Assembly (NCBI GenBank): GCA_002946415.1
Contig: NJPS01000046.1
Coordinates: 1,798,001-1,862,000 of the forward strand
Length of the DNA: 64,000 nt
Source: Rutstroemia sp. NJR-2017a BVV2
Taxonomy: Eukaryota > Ascomycota > Leotiomycetes > Helotiales > Rutstroemiaceae
Direction of reading: 5' to 3'
A program made the translations under genes and the position numbers. The notes under the pieces are model-generated. The model was not told the DNA's origin. It made no database searches and was given only the letters and a program-made list of their open reading frames with translations. Of this stretch, positions 45,362 through 58,318 are shown one piece after another (the first letter of the stretch is position 1; each line of letters starts with the position of its first letter).

Positions 45362-48300
45362 TCAAGATCCAACACTCTGGCTCAACCTCGATTTGCCCGG
45401 TCCCTGCTGCCGCTTCAGCGTCCTCAACTCCTCTTCCACCCTTCTCCTTTCCGCTTGCTCGGCCTATTATTCGTATGTTAGCTTCGATCTACACAACAAC
45501 ATCCCTCACTCCATCAACAGGAACAGAAGAAGAGGAAATCTTACCCTCAAAGCCCTGGCATTTTCCGCCCTCGTATCCCTCATCATCTTCTTAAACTCAT
45601 TCTTCAACACCGTCGTACTAGTATTCTGACTCACGCCCGCCGAAGCCGGCATCCCGTCCCCGCCAGGACTCTTCAGCCCCATCCATCTAACCTTCTCGTC
45701 ACTCAACTGCGTTTCCAAACCCTCCCTCTCATCTCTCAGCTTATCGATTTCGCCTTCCAACTTCTCACGCTCGCGCTCCCATTCTATCGATGCTTTTGTC
45801 ATGAGCTCGTACTCTTCGATTGTTTCCTCCAGCTCTCTCTTCAGTTCTTTCAGTTTAGCTTCTTGTTCTGCGCTGGCGGGGCTGGGACCCTGGCGGACTG
45901 CTTGTAAGGTGGCGATTTCGCCTTGAAGAGTGAAGTTCTTGCTGTGTAAGGCGTCGATCTGTTCTTGCAAGGCAACGTTTTTGTTAGTAAGAGCGTCGAT
46001 TTCTCTCTGAATGAGGGGGTTGGAAGCGACTTCTGCAGCACGTTGTGCTCGGGAACCATATGCGCCGTCAAGTTCGGCTCTTGCTATCACCACTTCGGTT
46101 TGGAGCTCTGCAATCTTCATGCTGATTTCCTCGACCTCCTTTTCTTTGCTTAGAAGTAGCTTATCCTTCTCCCTGATGGATGCTTCATATGCTACTCGAG
46201 TTGTGGCCGCCGCCGCCAACGCAGTTGACAATTCCGCGATTCTAGCTTCATGATCGGTCATCTTGCCTGTGTACTCAGCATTATTGATGCCGTGGCCATC
46301 TTTCATGTCTTGAAGTTCTGCTTCTAGCTCAGAGATCTTCTTGTTTGCGGCTTCGAGCTGATTCTCCAGATTGCGATTATTCGTTGCAAGGTTGGCAATC
46401 CGTTCTTGCGAATCACGAGTTGTGGCTACGAGTTGCTCTTCCACTTTACGGTTTGCATCACTGAGACTGGCTATCCTCTCCGCAGCCTCGCGGTTAGCAT
46501 TGGTAAGCTCTTCTTCATGCATCCGGCGGGAATTTGTAAGTCGTTCCTGTATCTCACGCATTGCGGTCGACTCAGTATTCGCCCGAGACTCTGAATCCAT
46601 CTTCTCTGCCTGTCTTGCTTTTGCGAGTTGGCCCATCACAGTGCTGAGCTGTTCTTGGAGGTCGTTCGCACTGCGCTCAGTCTTTTCAAGTAGATCTCGG
46701 GTTTGCTCGAGCTCTTCTTGCCTAGCCAACAACTCTGCATCCTTGGTTGACTCGGATTTGTTGTTCAATTCTCGCTGCTGTTTGATTTGTCGTTGGAGGA
46801 CCTTCTTATGCTCTTTTAGTTGTGTAGCCGAAGAATACAGGAATTGGACCTTGGCGGAAAATGCTTGTAATGTAAATGGCTCATTGGGGTCACCCATTTC
46901 AGAACCGGTATCGGACTCATCGACAACCCTGCCGCTTGCCGCTCGTTGTTGTCGCCGTTCCTGCTTTTGCTTCCGAATTTCTTCTTCGCCAGACTGTATG
47001 ATTTCCCAAAGCCCTGTAAGAACCGTTTCCATCTGATCATTCTGCTCCTTTTGCTCTGATTTCTCGCTGCTTACAGGTGGGTTTGCGATGATTTCTGCAG
47101 CTTTTGAGAGCTCCTCTTCCACTGAGGCAATGATATCCTGGAAATAATACAGTTGGTCCCTCAACCCAGTCTGTTGCCCAGTAAGCGCAGGAGGCTCTTG
47201 CAGTTCTGGATGCGTCGGAGAGAGAAGACCCATGACCTCGCGATTCAGTTCCTCCAGCGTATCTTCCATCGAGGCATTCAACTCATCGGCTTGCCGCTTC
47301 GCTGCGCTATGTTCTTGGTCTAGTGTAGCAATACCTTGCTCCAAGTAGTCCAAATGGCTTTGAAGAGTTTCTCCAGGAACAGTCGGCCTCCCTTGTGCAT
47401 TTGTTCTCGCAAGCGGTACTGGACTGTAGCTTGCATCACGTTCAGGATTAGCCTTAATAATAACCTCCCTTAAAGCAGAATTGAGATCCTCCAACTTTTG
47501 CTCTGTACTGGAAATGAGCTGAAGATGTTCCTTGGATACTTCGGTTGAAGGGGTCTCTAGCTCTTGATGCATACCGAATGCGCCAAACGATATATCCAAT
47601 GGGTCGACTGGACGATAAAAGCTCCGCTCATCGAAGTTGGGCTCTTCATCATCGATTTCATCGATACTATTCCTATCATTATGGTACGTGTACATACTCT
47701 CTGGACTTCCAGGTGGTATGCCATTTGGCTGCGCTTCCGCTGGACTTTTTTGATCTCTTTTAGGGCCCCTATGTGTCATTTGTAATATACCCGCAGTATG
47801 CTTGAGGAGTCGGTTCTCAGGTTCCATGAGTCTCCTTTCCAAAGACCATAACTCAATCGCCAAATCTTCACATTTCTTTTCGCAGGTTGCACGTTCCAGA
47901 TCTGCTTCCCGGATTTGATCGCTGTTTCTCCTGCCTCCAAAAAGACCACGCTTCGATTTGCTGTTGTCGTTCAAATCTGCGCCCTTCTTTTTATCTGGGT
48001 ATAATTTGGATACCGACCGGGTTGCATCTCGATATTTCGATTGAACAATAAGGTTCTGCCGCGCGGTTTGAATGCGTTGGTTAAGAGATTGACATTGTTT
48101 CTTGAGCTGGTCAACTTCCTCCGAGGACAGAATTTCGTACTCTTTCGCATCCCATAACGCTGTTTCGACTAGCAAATGTACTTGTATAGGATCGTTGATA
48201 TTAAGAAGCATAGAGCTCTGCGGGTGGGCTTTGTTCAACTGTAGCCAAAACATCAGTTCGATTTCGAAGGGAAACCAAAAAAAATGCATGAATAAACTTG

Positions 48301-48617
48301 TCACTCACAGGATTGTACCGCGGTTGTGGCTCTTCAAACCCATTCAAAATGTCCCCTCTATATCCCTCCAAAACTATTGACCCATTAGGTGCCTGGACAT
48401 CATATCTCTCCCTGTCCGCCCGCCTCCCTTCGTTCACTGATCCATTCCTTGACACAGACCTTGATCCGTGATCATGATGCGATCTTCCGTCCTTCTCCTT
48501 CCTTCCACCCTCTCGCGCATGTCCATGGTCCTCTCCATGATCATCCCGCCGCCGCTCTTCATACTCCAAATCCCGACTCGACCTACTCCTATGCTCTCGC
48601 TCCCCTCTGCTAGGCAT
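45362..48617 (-). CDS. coiled-coil protein with Uds1 (up-regulated during septation) domain
   Basis: Exons 48617-48309, 48238-45545 and 45463-45362, 1034 aa. The N-terminus is Arg/His/Ser/Asp-rich (M-P-S-R-G-E-R-E-H-R-S-R-S-S-R). The Uds1-like domain starts at the first splice (P-R-Y-N-P / L-N-K-A-H-P-Q-S-S-M) and includes H-L-L-V-E-T-A-L-W-D-A-K-E-Y-E-I-L-S and helical sequence beyond. From about residue 300 onward nearly everything is heptad-type coiled coil. The last 34-codon exon (A-E-Q-A-E-R-R-R-V-E-E-E-L) continues that helix; the open frame of exon 2 instead runs into intron, ending R-F-P-L-L-L. The family is named from septation-regulated fission-yeast genes; a structural role at septa or cortex is inferred. 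Confidence 0.88.
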
Positions 48618-50095
48618 CCTCCCCTCTCCAGACTCTTAATTCCCCACGAGTAGTTCAGCTCTTTGTCTTTCCAAAATTGTCTTTGCGCGGGCCAGCACAG
48701 AGGTAGAGATCCAACCTCTTCGTTATCGCATTATCGCAGACCAAAAGCTTTTTTCTGCCAAATCCTAAAAGCGGAATCCAAAGTAGTAGCAAAGTAAAAG
48801 TAAAGGTACGCGTGTGCAAAACTTCGTGTCGTCGGTCGTGGGAACTTGTAGAATTAAATTTGAGAGATACAGATATTATTTTGAGGAAGGACGCACTCCT
48901 GGTAGATCGCAATCCCCCTTTCGGTTCCTGGCTAAACTCTATTCGCCAGCACGATTTCCGAATGCAATTATGCGATAATCTTCTACGGGCACTTTCCTTG
49001 CGAGCGTTCTCCAGTTCTTTCCGCGCTATATTAATCCTTGTTTTCCCCGTGGTCGTCGCGATGAAATGCTCCCGAATCCTTGCGTGTTGAAGATGAAGAT
49101 CTACGGAAGATCTACTCGAATTTTCCTTGTCGTTTTGTTGTGAAGTTGGAAATAAACGGGTTTTTCGAGTTTTTTTGTGATGTCTCACTCTCAAACGTTG
49201 TTGTTGTTGGTGGTGCTGACGGGAAGAAAGCTCAGCTCCAGCAGTCCTTGGGGAATCTGCAAAGGCTCTGGATGGCCCTGTTATCCATGGAAGGAGGCCG
49301 ATTGATTACGAAAATAGAGTAATTTAGTGGCTTAGTAGGTCGCCAGTGCGAAGTCCACACCACCCACCACCAACCTGCGGCTTGCGGCTTGCGGCTTGCG
49401 TTGGCACAGTTCTGCTTGGTGTCTGAGGGTCGCTGGCCGATGACAGTTAACGGTTCTTGGTATTCCTAACGTGATGTGATCTTCTTGGGTTGGCACATTT
49501 AACATCTACCAAAGAAATCCTGGACCTATACTTGTATAGGGGAAAGACTGACCAAGTCCCAATGCTTTATTCACAAATGGAAGCATAGCACGAGGGATTC
49601 AACGTTTACGACGATGTGTCAGAAAAAAAAACTCGGATCCTACAAGCCATGACACCGAGATTGGTCTTAGTTTTGAAGGCCGTAAAGCTGTCCTTCACCA
49701 ACTCTACCACGACACGACTACTATCATTTCGAATGATCCAGAACGCGTGGCCCAGAAGGCCGACTGACCTCGACCACCTTATGGCCACGAGGAGTTTCCC
49801 GAGATGAACTCACCATCATAATCGATGAGCTCATTGTCTAAAAAGAAGCCTTGAAGCGGATTGGGCTCCGTCACTGATTGATGATTATTGGGTTCGAGGA
49901 AGTTCTCCACATCAATTTGACATGCTTCAATGACATGCATTTAAATTTCTTTCTACACGGTTAGAATTCAAATCTGGAAGTGCCCAGTCTACACTGAGAG
50001 ATCTTCAGCTTGGGAGCACTGTAATAACTTTTCATTTCAATTAGCATTAATTGTATGGTTCTTTAGGCTTTCGTACAGATCATCTATATATACAT
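48618..50095. other. intergenic region
   Basis: Promoter of the Uds1 gene and 3' flank of the wall-protein gene. Includes a TGCGGCT-type triplicate at about 49375-49400. A 179-codon minus-strand frame (48655-49194) is Arg/Lys/Ser-rich with no motif, and no gene is called. Confidence 0.4.
49375..49400. repeat. (CTTGCGG)n tandem repeat
   Basis: Three to four 7-base units of the CTTGCGG type. Confidence 0.8.
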
Positions 50096-53000
50096 CTATC
50101 TCAGAACTAGGCTTCCACATATGCCAAGCAGCAGCACACTCCACCATCTAATACCAGGCGAATGCGACACCACACCATCATTACTGAAGAGTTCCACTGT
50201 TGTTGCCGTGGGGTTCGGAGAGGACGATGGATTTGAACCCGTACCGTTGGAGAGTATGTTTGCGGTGGGCGCTGATTGATTCGAAAAAGGAATCTTGACA
50301 TCACCAGTTTTCGATGTCTGTCCATTGTCTGAAGCCTGTTGTCCACTACCTGAAGCATGTTTATTGTCTGGAGCCGACATAGGCATTGCGATTGTGGTGG
50401 CTTTTCCATTGGAGCCTTGCACAACTACTCCGCTTACTCCTAGACTGACGACATTGCCTCCAGATATTGTTGCAACGGGTCCTCCAGATGTCAGCGTCTG
50501 ACCAGCTATGATAGCAACTGAATTACCCTCAATGGCCGAGACAGTCATCGTCTGTCCAAACACCACAGCGGCACTAGTGAAAGTACTAGCAGGTGGCTGA
50601 GCATTGTATGTAGGAACAGGAATAGTGGTGATAGTTCCTCCGGCTGCTTGTACTACTACTCCACTGGACCCAAGACTGGCAATTTCTCCGCCGGAGAGTG
50701 TCGCCACAGGGCCTCCAGCAGTGAGTGTGTGACCCGCTACTACAGCTATTGGTGTATTTGGACTGCTTGGACTTCCTGCTGCTATGGATACTGTCTGACC
50801 GTTGATTACACCCACATTCGCCAAGTTCGTGGCTTCTGGTGCCATCGCGATGGTCGTAATTGTGCTCCCAGAAGCTTGCACAACTATGCCACTGGATCCT
50901 AAACTAACAACGTACCCTCCTGAAATTGTCGCAGCTGGTGCTCCAATACTAAGTGACTGGCCATCTACCACGGCCGCAGACAAGCTTTGGCCCATGACCG
51001 GAGCAACAGATATTGACTGGCCGTTCACAACCGCGATATTTGTTGAAATCGGCGTGCCTGATGGGACAGGGATTGTTATGGTCCCGGAAGGAGCTTGAAT
51101 AACTACACCACTCGAGCCTAGACTGGCAACATTGACTCCCCCTGAGATTGTCGCTGCTAAACCGCCGAGACTGATAGTCTGGTCGCCAAGTACAGCTATT
51201 GAGGGATTTTGAGCAGACGCGGGAGCCACCGATATCGATTGACCATTGACGATACCCACATTCACCGGCATCGAGCTCTGTGGTGATGCTGCTGGAATAG
51301 AATATGTGGATACGGCATTGTTGTCAGTGTCTCCAACTTCGACTCCTGATGGTGTGAGCTTCACAATATTCCCTCCTTCAGTAACTGCCGCACCCCCGAT
51401 CGATGCGATCTGAGTACCTACAACAACAGATGACGCTCCTGGTAAAGCAGATATGACTGAATCGCCGCTAAGAGTTGCGATAGCCACAGGAGTGGTTGGC
51501 TGAGTCTGCTTCGACTCAACGGGGGCATTGGTTGGTAGAACGTATGACTCTGATCCGACCACAAGATTGCTACTGCCTACAGACACAACTATCGGGCTGC
51601 TCAATGCATCAGCGAGTGTGGTTACTTGTCCTGCAGACGCTGTAAAGCCATCGGGCAAAATTACACCAGAAGATGCTGGGACTGCCGAGAAAGTGTTGCT
51701 TCCTACGGCAGCTACGACGGTTGGTGATGGCGAGCTGTTTTGAGGAGGTGGATCTTGTACAATTGATGTAGCACCGGATTGGGGGTCATTCTGGTCTGTT
51801 GATTGCACATCTGGCTCTCCAGTCGACTGGGGCGGTGCCGCGGAATGCCCCAAACCAGGCTCGGAAACAGCAGAACCCGTAGCAGCAGGACCTGATCCAT
51901 CGGTAGAATGCGTAGCAGACGCGGAACTAGACGATAAAGCAAGCGAAGATCTCGCCGATGTAATAAAGTTCAAGAAGTCCGAATTACCAGTGTTGGACGG
52001 CCCGGCAGCAACAGTAGGCGAAGGAGTAGCTGGTGTCGTTGAGACTTGGTCTGCAAGTGCTGTAGCCGGGCCATTCGAACTAGTGGTGCTAGCCATAACT
52101 GCAGTCGATGTCTTTTTACTTCCGTAAAGACATTCCGCTGCATCTCCAGTACAGGCCGTCACTGGGACTGGAGGATCGAAAACTCCGAGCTTACCTCCCC
52201 AGTGTCTTCCGCATTTCGTCCAGAAATCACTACGCTCTAGTCAGGAATATTTCAAATACCAGGATATTAGATTAGCGGCTTACCCGGCAGCGTGTCTCAA
52301 GTCCGTTGGCCACGACAAAATAGGATTACATTCGCTATCTTCGCCCTTAACCAAATGATTCGTTCCTTGGTAGTCAAAATAATCTTCAGGTAAGATCGTT
52401 GTCTTGGGACAATCTGTTCTCAAATCGGATAATTCCAACTGCCGTGGCGGACCCATTCTTGTCGTTGCTTTGGCGTTCTTGAATGGCTGCATAGTGGATA
52501 CATCCGTGATATCATAACCTACAGCAAAGTTTTTGAGGGTGGGACCGACTTGCTGTCCGCAGAGGCCAGTGGCTTTCATGGTGTTGATTGCGAAGTATAC
52601 GGAGGGAGATGTCCTGTTCGAGTGAGTGGGGTCAGAAGGGAGGTTTCAACTGCAAGAAAAGGAAGGGGATACAAACATGGTTATGTCATATTTGGAGAGG
52701 TAGATGGTCGAAGGAAAGGTCTTGTTCAGGGCTGCGGTACCAGTGGGCCAATAGTGTAGTTGCACTGTTCCGATTAGGCTGTTTTAGTGTTATCAGGGTA
52801 GTTCTTTTCGTTTTGGTTCTTACTCAAGGTTGAGGATAACTTACAGCCTACAATAATCTGCGGCAGATTGACCTAAAGTCGATGAAGCGCACGATGCCTG
52901 GGTTATAGTTTGACCGTCCCAAACCGTGTAACTTGCCTTGGTTGTGACATTATGGGATGTCGTCGTCTTCATCTTTTTTGTGGTCGTGCTATTCGTATTT

Positions 53001-53791
53001 GTGGATGTGATGAGAGAGAGATGAGATGCGGTTGTCTTGGTGGTTGAATTGTATGAACTTGACTTTGAGAATGATGTTTTGGAGGTGGACTTGGAACCAT
53101 GTTTCGATGATGACCCAGTGCCATGTACAGTGGCGTTGCTTGATGTTTGAGAGGCAAAATATGAGGACTTCACGGAAGTATGAGAGCTTTTGGGAGTCGT
53201 ATGGGTTCCATTGATACCTGGAGTCAGGCCCGTATAGACACCTGAGGCGGATTTCGCCTTGGAAGAAGCTGTGACTGAGGTGGAGGTGCTGTTCGAGCTT
53301 TTTGTCACTTTGACTTTGGTTTCCACGCTCGAGTGAGAAGTAATGTTTGGGGCTGCAATCGCTTCATTATATGGCAATGCACTTGATAGAGTGGATACTG
53401 CAGATCCTCCACTTGAGGGTAAGATACTGCTATTTTCAGAAGTAGCAGCAGTCTTCGAGGACGTTGAGTCGATCCTTGATAGCACGCCAGAGGCACTGAT
53501 TATAGTAGAAGATGAGGTAAACGAATGACTTGTGAGCGAAACGAATGAAGAAGACGAGGATGGGGAGAAGGAGAGCGTTGATAAGTAGCTCGACGATGAT
53601 GTCAAGTTGCCAACTTTTGAAGTAATGGAAGATGAGTTGGTGTACAATGCTCTCTCCAAACCGCCCCGCGGCAATATAGCTAATTAGTTGTTAGTAGAGT
53701 TACAGTAGTGGAACTTGCATCATAACTCACCTGACACGACGACCAAATGACAGAACAAAATTACTTGTTGGATCCCCGACAAGAACAACAT
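50096..53791 (-). CDS. large Ser/Thr-rich, repeat-containing, probably GPI-anchored surface protein
   Basis: Five exons: 53791-53731, 53679-52845, 52778-52677, 52613-52284, 52229-50096; 1153 aa. Exon 1 encodes a signal peptide (M-L-F-L-S-G-I-Q-Q-V-I-L-F-C-H-L-V-V-V-S). Residues 21 to about 280 are Ser/Thr-rich with many N-x-S/T sites. A conserved-looking Cys-bearing domain (about 280-480) spans exons 2-5: V-Q-L-H-Y-W-P-T-G-T, M-T-S-P-S-V-Y-F-A-I-N-T-M, D-F-W-T-K-C-G-R-H-W-G-G. Residues about 700-1055 hold five or more repeats of the form G-Q-(5-7)-G-G-x-A-T-x-S-G-G-x-x-x-S-L-G-x-S-G-V-V-V-Q. The C-terminus S-N-D-G followed by a hydrophobic end suggests a GPI signal. Likely a cell-wall or surface protein; exact role unknown. 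Confidence 0.82.
50380..51420 (-). repeat. coding tandem repeats, about 60-70 codons per unit
   Basis: Within the last exon of the wall-protein gene. Units share a G-x-T-(I/L)-x-x-G-G-x-(V/A)-A-T-(I/L)-S-G-G core and an S-L-G-x-S-G-V-V-V-Q core, with degenerate first copies nearest 51420. Confidence 0.75.
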
Positions 53792-55373
53792 TGTGGAATA
53801 CGACGACAGCTATTTTAAGCTGACAAAGCGGTATCGACAGAAATGACAGTGAAGGTTTTGTATGCGAGGAAGAAAAAATCTGGAAGGAAGCAAGTATATC
53901 AACATGAAGTGGACTACTGTTCAATTAGCCTCATCTTGCTCAACCAAATAAGAACCAAACGTGCTTGGACAAAGGACAGTGGGAGCCGATAATTCACCAC
54001 CCTATCTGTGGAGCCAAAGGTTCTACGACAAGGCCCATCTCGATATACGAGTAGTTACACCAAACTATACCAATATCCCCTTCGAGGCATGATCGCACGG
54101 CATCAGGGATCCAAAGGGGCTCAATCCTGTTTGTAAGCTGAATAATCACTTCCCTGATACAAAATACTGACGGCATCTTGGCAACCGCCCCCATATCTCA
54201 CAGTGGAGATCCGGTAATTTGCTTGTCAGCCTGCGGGCGCAGAAAACCTCATGCAGCATGGACAGTACACAAAAACGTGTCACCAAGGTTTCCGACCATG
54301 CAAGATTACTCTTCTAGGTAAGAAGACGAGATTTTAGCCCCCTTGGACGACTCGTTTGACGCCGAGGATTTAAATCGCATAAATGGCGATGTTCATCGCC
54401 CAGACTTTTGGAGCCAAGAGTAGTCTTACTTTTGACATCAACGCAGGCATCTCTAGGGCCCAAAATATAGGTCGCTGCACTCGAGGCAACAGGAAGCAAT
54501 TTGGAAACAATTTATCGGATTCTGTCACATCCCAGATAAACGTTGTCACTTGCGAGGTGGAGTGAGGGCTGAAGATTAAGCTTCAATCGAAGGCTAAATA
54601 AAGATATAAAAACGGCCCCCAAACAGGGGGCGTGGCGGCGATAAACCCATTTTGCGATTAGCGTGGCGGGTGATCCACTCTGCGATCGAAGCCGAACTCT
54701 TCTTTCAGCCTCCTCTCTAAAATATCCATGCTGCGGTTCGCGCTTCGCGGTTCATCGTTTGATGATCTAGCACACCCCCGCTTACAAGTTCTGTCTTGTG
54801 GAGGAGATGCATTTCACAATGTGTCTCAAGTCATCTTCATACATGTTGAATAATCAGACATCTGCCTTCCCGCTCGGTCTGTTAGATTGCTAAGTTGTGC
54901 AATCCTATTTCATATATCTCACACAATTGTCTTTCATTTCCCTTGTGCGACAGGTACGCATTCCCTCGTCAGCACTTAAAATCCTTTGAGCTATCTGAGG
55001 CCCCATGTCCACATCAAGCAATGCAGCCTCATCTCCATCAGTTCAACAAAACCAAATTGGCATCATCCGACTTCGTCTGGTTTAGACCCTTTCCAACCCC
55101 TAGTGCTAGTGTTGCTACCTTAACATGGTATACCGGTCTCGATTAGAGCCATGCATACTATGCATACATGAGAACCATGTCACCGAAGTTGATACCCAAA
55201 ACTGACGTTCCATTTCGCCCACTTTGGGAAAAGTGTTAATGTCGCTGGATGCACTTCCAGAAGGATGGCTTTCACACTCTTTTCTCTACCACGGAGCAGA
55301 CGATTGTTGATTCAGTTTTGTTGTATTCATAGAACTATCCCAATCCACGCGATAGGCATGCCCCTCCGCCGTG
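53792..55373. promoter_or_regulatory. divergent intergenic region, wall protein / membrane pseudo-aspartic protease
   Basis: 1.6 kb between outward-transcribed genes, both for surface proteins. Short chance frames only. No repeat recognised. Confidence 0.45.
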
Positions 55374-57874
55374 ATGCGCAACATTCGCAGCAATGTAGGG
55401 TTTCTGGTCTTGATTACCGTGGCAAGAATCTCCGCAAAGGCTATTGTTCACAGCGATGTCAGTTCATACCAGACGGCGCGTTCAGTTGTTCCTGCGCCAA
55501 TTGTCGTTCCACCCAGCCAGTATTTGTAAGTCTACCCTACGTCTGGAACATATTCTCGGCGTCGAATGCTCACCAGAATCCTAGTGAGGGAGTCGACGGG
55601 GAGTGGAGTACTTTTAATCTAAGAATTGGAACGCCGGCGCAAAGCGTAAGAGTAATTGCATCGACGAATTCTCCGGCTACTCTGGTAGTACTGCCTGGAG
55701 GCTGCACCACGAATGCGATTGATCCTGTCCCGTCCGATTGCGCCAGTTCTAGAGGCGGCACTTTCAACAATGAATTGTCGACGTCGTGGGATAATCAGGG
55801 CATATTCGGCATCAATGGTGTGAGCTATGGGTTCGAGGCGAATCTGGGATATGACTTTGACGCACAGTATGGGTTGGATACCCTGGGTTTGGGATATGCC
55901 GATGGTGCGGATTCCCCTGTGTTGAAGAACCAAACGGTTGCAGCCTATGGAATGGCTTCACCACTATACACGTATGTGCTTCCGCTAATTTGGCGATTGA
56001 ACTCATTGACTAACATTTGGAAGCGGTATATTTGGTCTAGGGACACAGCCTGTTATTTACCAGACGTTCGGAAACATCTCCGTGCCTTCCTTTTTCAGAA
56101 GTCTTAGAGATCAAAAGCTCATACCAAGTCTGAGCTGGAGCTATACTGCAGGAGCAAAATACCGTAAGGATATAATGAGATAGAAGTTTATTCTTCCTGC
56201 TAACTCCATGCAGGACTAAAGGCCGGCCAATTTGCACAGCTCATATTCGGAGGCTATGATACCTCCCGATTCCAACCCAACTCAGTATCTTTTTCGATCA
56301 ACGCAGACGTTACACGAGATCTTCTCGTCGGAATTCAATCCATCATCTACCAGGGAGAAACCTCAACTGCGCTCCTTCCCTCTCCAATCTATGCATTTGT
56401 AGAATCTACCGATCCCAACATATGGCTTCCCAAAAGCGCTTGTCTGCTGTTTGAGAAAGCTTTCGGTCTAACCTGGAACGACACCCTGTCCATGTACCTC
56501 TTAAACTCCACCCAACACACCTTGCTTTCCGGTTCCAATCCCACCGTAACCTTTTCTCTTGCAAATACCATATCCGGTGGCTCTACAGTAAACATCCAAC
56601 TTCCATTTAGTGCCTTCGCCCTCCGCGCATCCTATCCCTTCGTCTCCAACGACACATACTACTTCCCCTTGAAGCGCGCTTCAAATGAGACTCAATACAC
56701 CCTCGGCCGAACTTTCCTCCAAGAAGCCTACCTGACTGTCGACTACGACCGCGGTAACTTCTCCATCCACCAATGCAGCTGGATAGACGGCGCCGCATCC
56801 ACCATCATTCCCATAGAATCCCCAAGCAGCACCTCCAGGAACGGTACTTCCGACACCGATCACACCCATTCCAGCACTTCAGTAAAACCCGGCCTCATAA
56901 TCGGTATCGTATTCGGTGTCCTGGCATTTTTAGGACTCGTCCTAGCACTCATCCTCTTCCTCCTCCGACGGCAAAGGCTCACCCGTCATAAACGCCATTC
57001 ACAACTATTGGCTAGCCATCACGCACTCACTAATATGCAAACTCGAAATGATGACAAGGGTCTCGATACCAAACACAGCTCTATAAATACTAATATCTCA
57101 TCCACAATAAAATCGACCAACTCTCACTACGATCAGCAACAACAATCACCCAATCCTTCCACCTTCCCTGACAAACTCTCCCCTCATATACAGCAACAAC
57201 AATCTCCCTCTCTCTATCCCCACTCCTCCTTCTACCCCCAAACCCCCACCCCCAGCGAACTCGATAGCCACGAAAAGCAAATCCATCAACTCCCCGGCGA
57301 GAGTCGGAAATGGGAATTAGGCAATACAGATACCGGATACCGGTACGAACTCGAATCCAAACGATCCGGTGTCGAAGAAGTATTACCCGCCGAACTCCCC
57401 GCTGAAGAACCCAGCCCGCCCGAGAATGCGCTTACGAGAGCGATGCGAATGTCCGAGCTAGTCTCGCCGACGCTAGGACCCGACGAGAGGTACATCCGGC
57501 TTGGATCTGAACCTCGACCGGGATTATTAGGACCAGGACCGCATGTGCAAATCCGCGTCGATGGCCCGCAGAGTTATCAGGAGAGATTCCCTGATGCAAC
57601 ACCCACGACGATGTCAACAGCACCGAGTTTCTTGAACCATGACTATAACCAAAATAACACTTTCTACAATGGACAACGCGAAAGCCAAAGTACGCGCCGC
57701 ACGAGCGGTTGGCGCGCGTCATCTTTTCTTAGGGGAAGGGATAGTTCGAGTATGAGTCCTGGGGGGTGGACGTGGAGTGCGGAGACGCCGAGACCGGTGT
57801 CTGAGAGCGAGACGACGTTGACGGTGTCGACGCCGGCGACGGCGAGGAGGTGGAGGGCTGCGGGATTTATATGA
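55374..57874 (+). CDS. single-pass membrane protein with catalytically dead aspartic-protease domain
   Basis: Exons 55374-55525, 55585-55971, 56024-56163 and 56214-57874; 779 aa. The start is the ATG giving M-R-N-I-R-S-N-V-G-F-L-V-L-I-T-V (signal peptide); the longer open frame from 55265 is out of phase with exon 2. The pepsin-like fold is clear: L-R-I-G-T-P-A-Q, G-I-F-G-L-G, F-A-Q-L-I-F-G-G-Y-D, Y-T-L-G-R-T-F-L-Q-E-A-Y, D-Y-D-R-G-N-F-S. The first catalytic triad DTG is S-T-N (about 77-79) and the second D-[ST]-G is E-S-T (about 290-292), so both aspartates are gone. One helix (about 453-477) is followed by R-R-Q-R-L and a 300-residue, Pro/Ser/Gln-rich cytosolic tail. This suggests a receptor, sensor or scaffold rather than a protease. 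Confidence 0.88.
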
Positions 57875-58318
57875 TGAAGTGTTGTGGTGAAGTTCTGTAT
57901 ATATACCCACAAGGAAGATCAGTAAAGCTCAAGGAGCAGATGGAAGTTTCATTTATCTTGTACAGCACACTATATCAGGGAACAGGAATGGATATTCAAG
58001 AGCTAGTAATACGACATACGTATTGCAACTAATATTTGCATCATTAGCGTTAGGAATAGATAGCAAGACTTTCTTTTTCTTTTGTAAGGAAGGGATTTTT
58101 CATCAATTAGAAATTATGATATGAAATAGTATACGAACTGGCACCGATCACTCGGCTCAAAATTACTGAGCGTGCTCTCTCAACTTGATATGCAAATCCA
58201 AGCTCTTTGGTGAAGAACTAACGGGCTGATGATATTACTCGAAAGTTGTCTGGATAATATCTTCGAATCTTCAGAATATCCACCTAACAATCATACCCAA
58301 CTCCACCAAATCATGCTA
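57875..58318. other. convergent 3' intergenic region
   Basis: 440 bases, AT-rich, nothing coding recognised. Confidence 0.4.

Noticed and set aside
55265..56107. 280-codon frame starting at 55265
   Set aside because: Its first 100 codons are out of phase with the signal-peptide exon at 55374-55525 and read through two introns.
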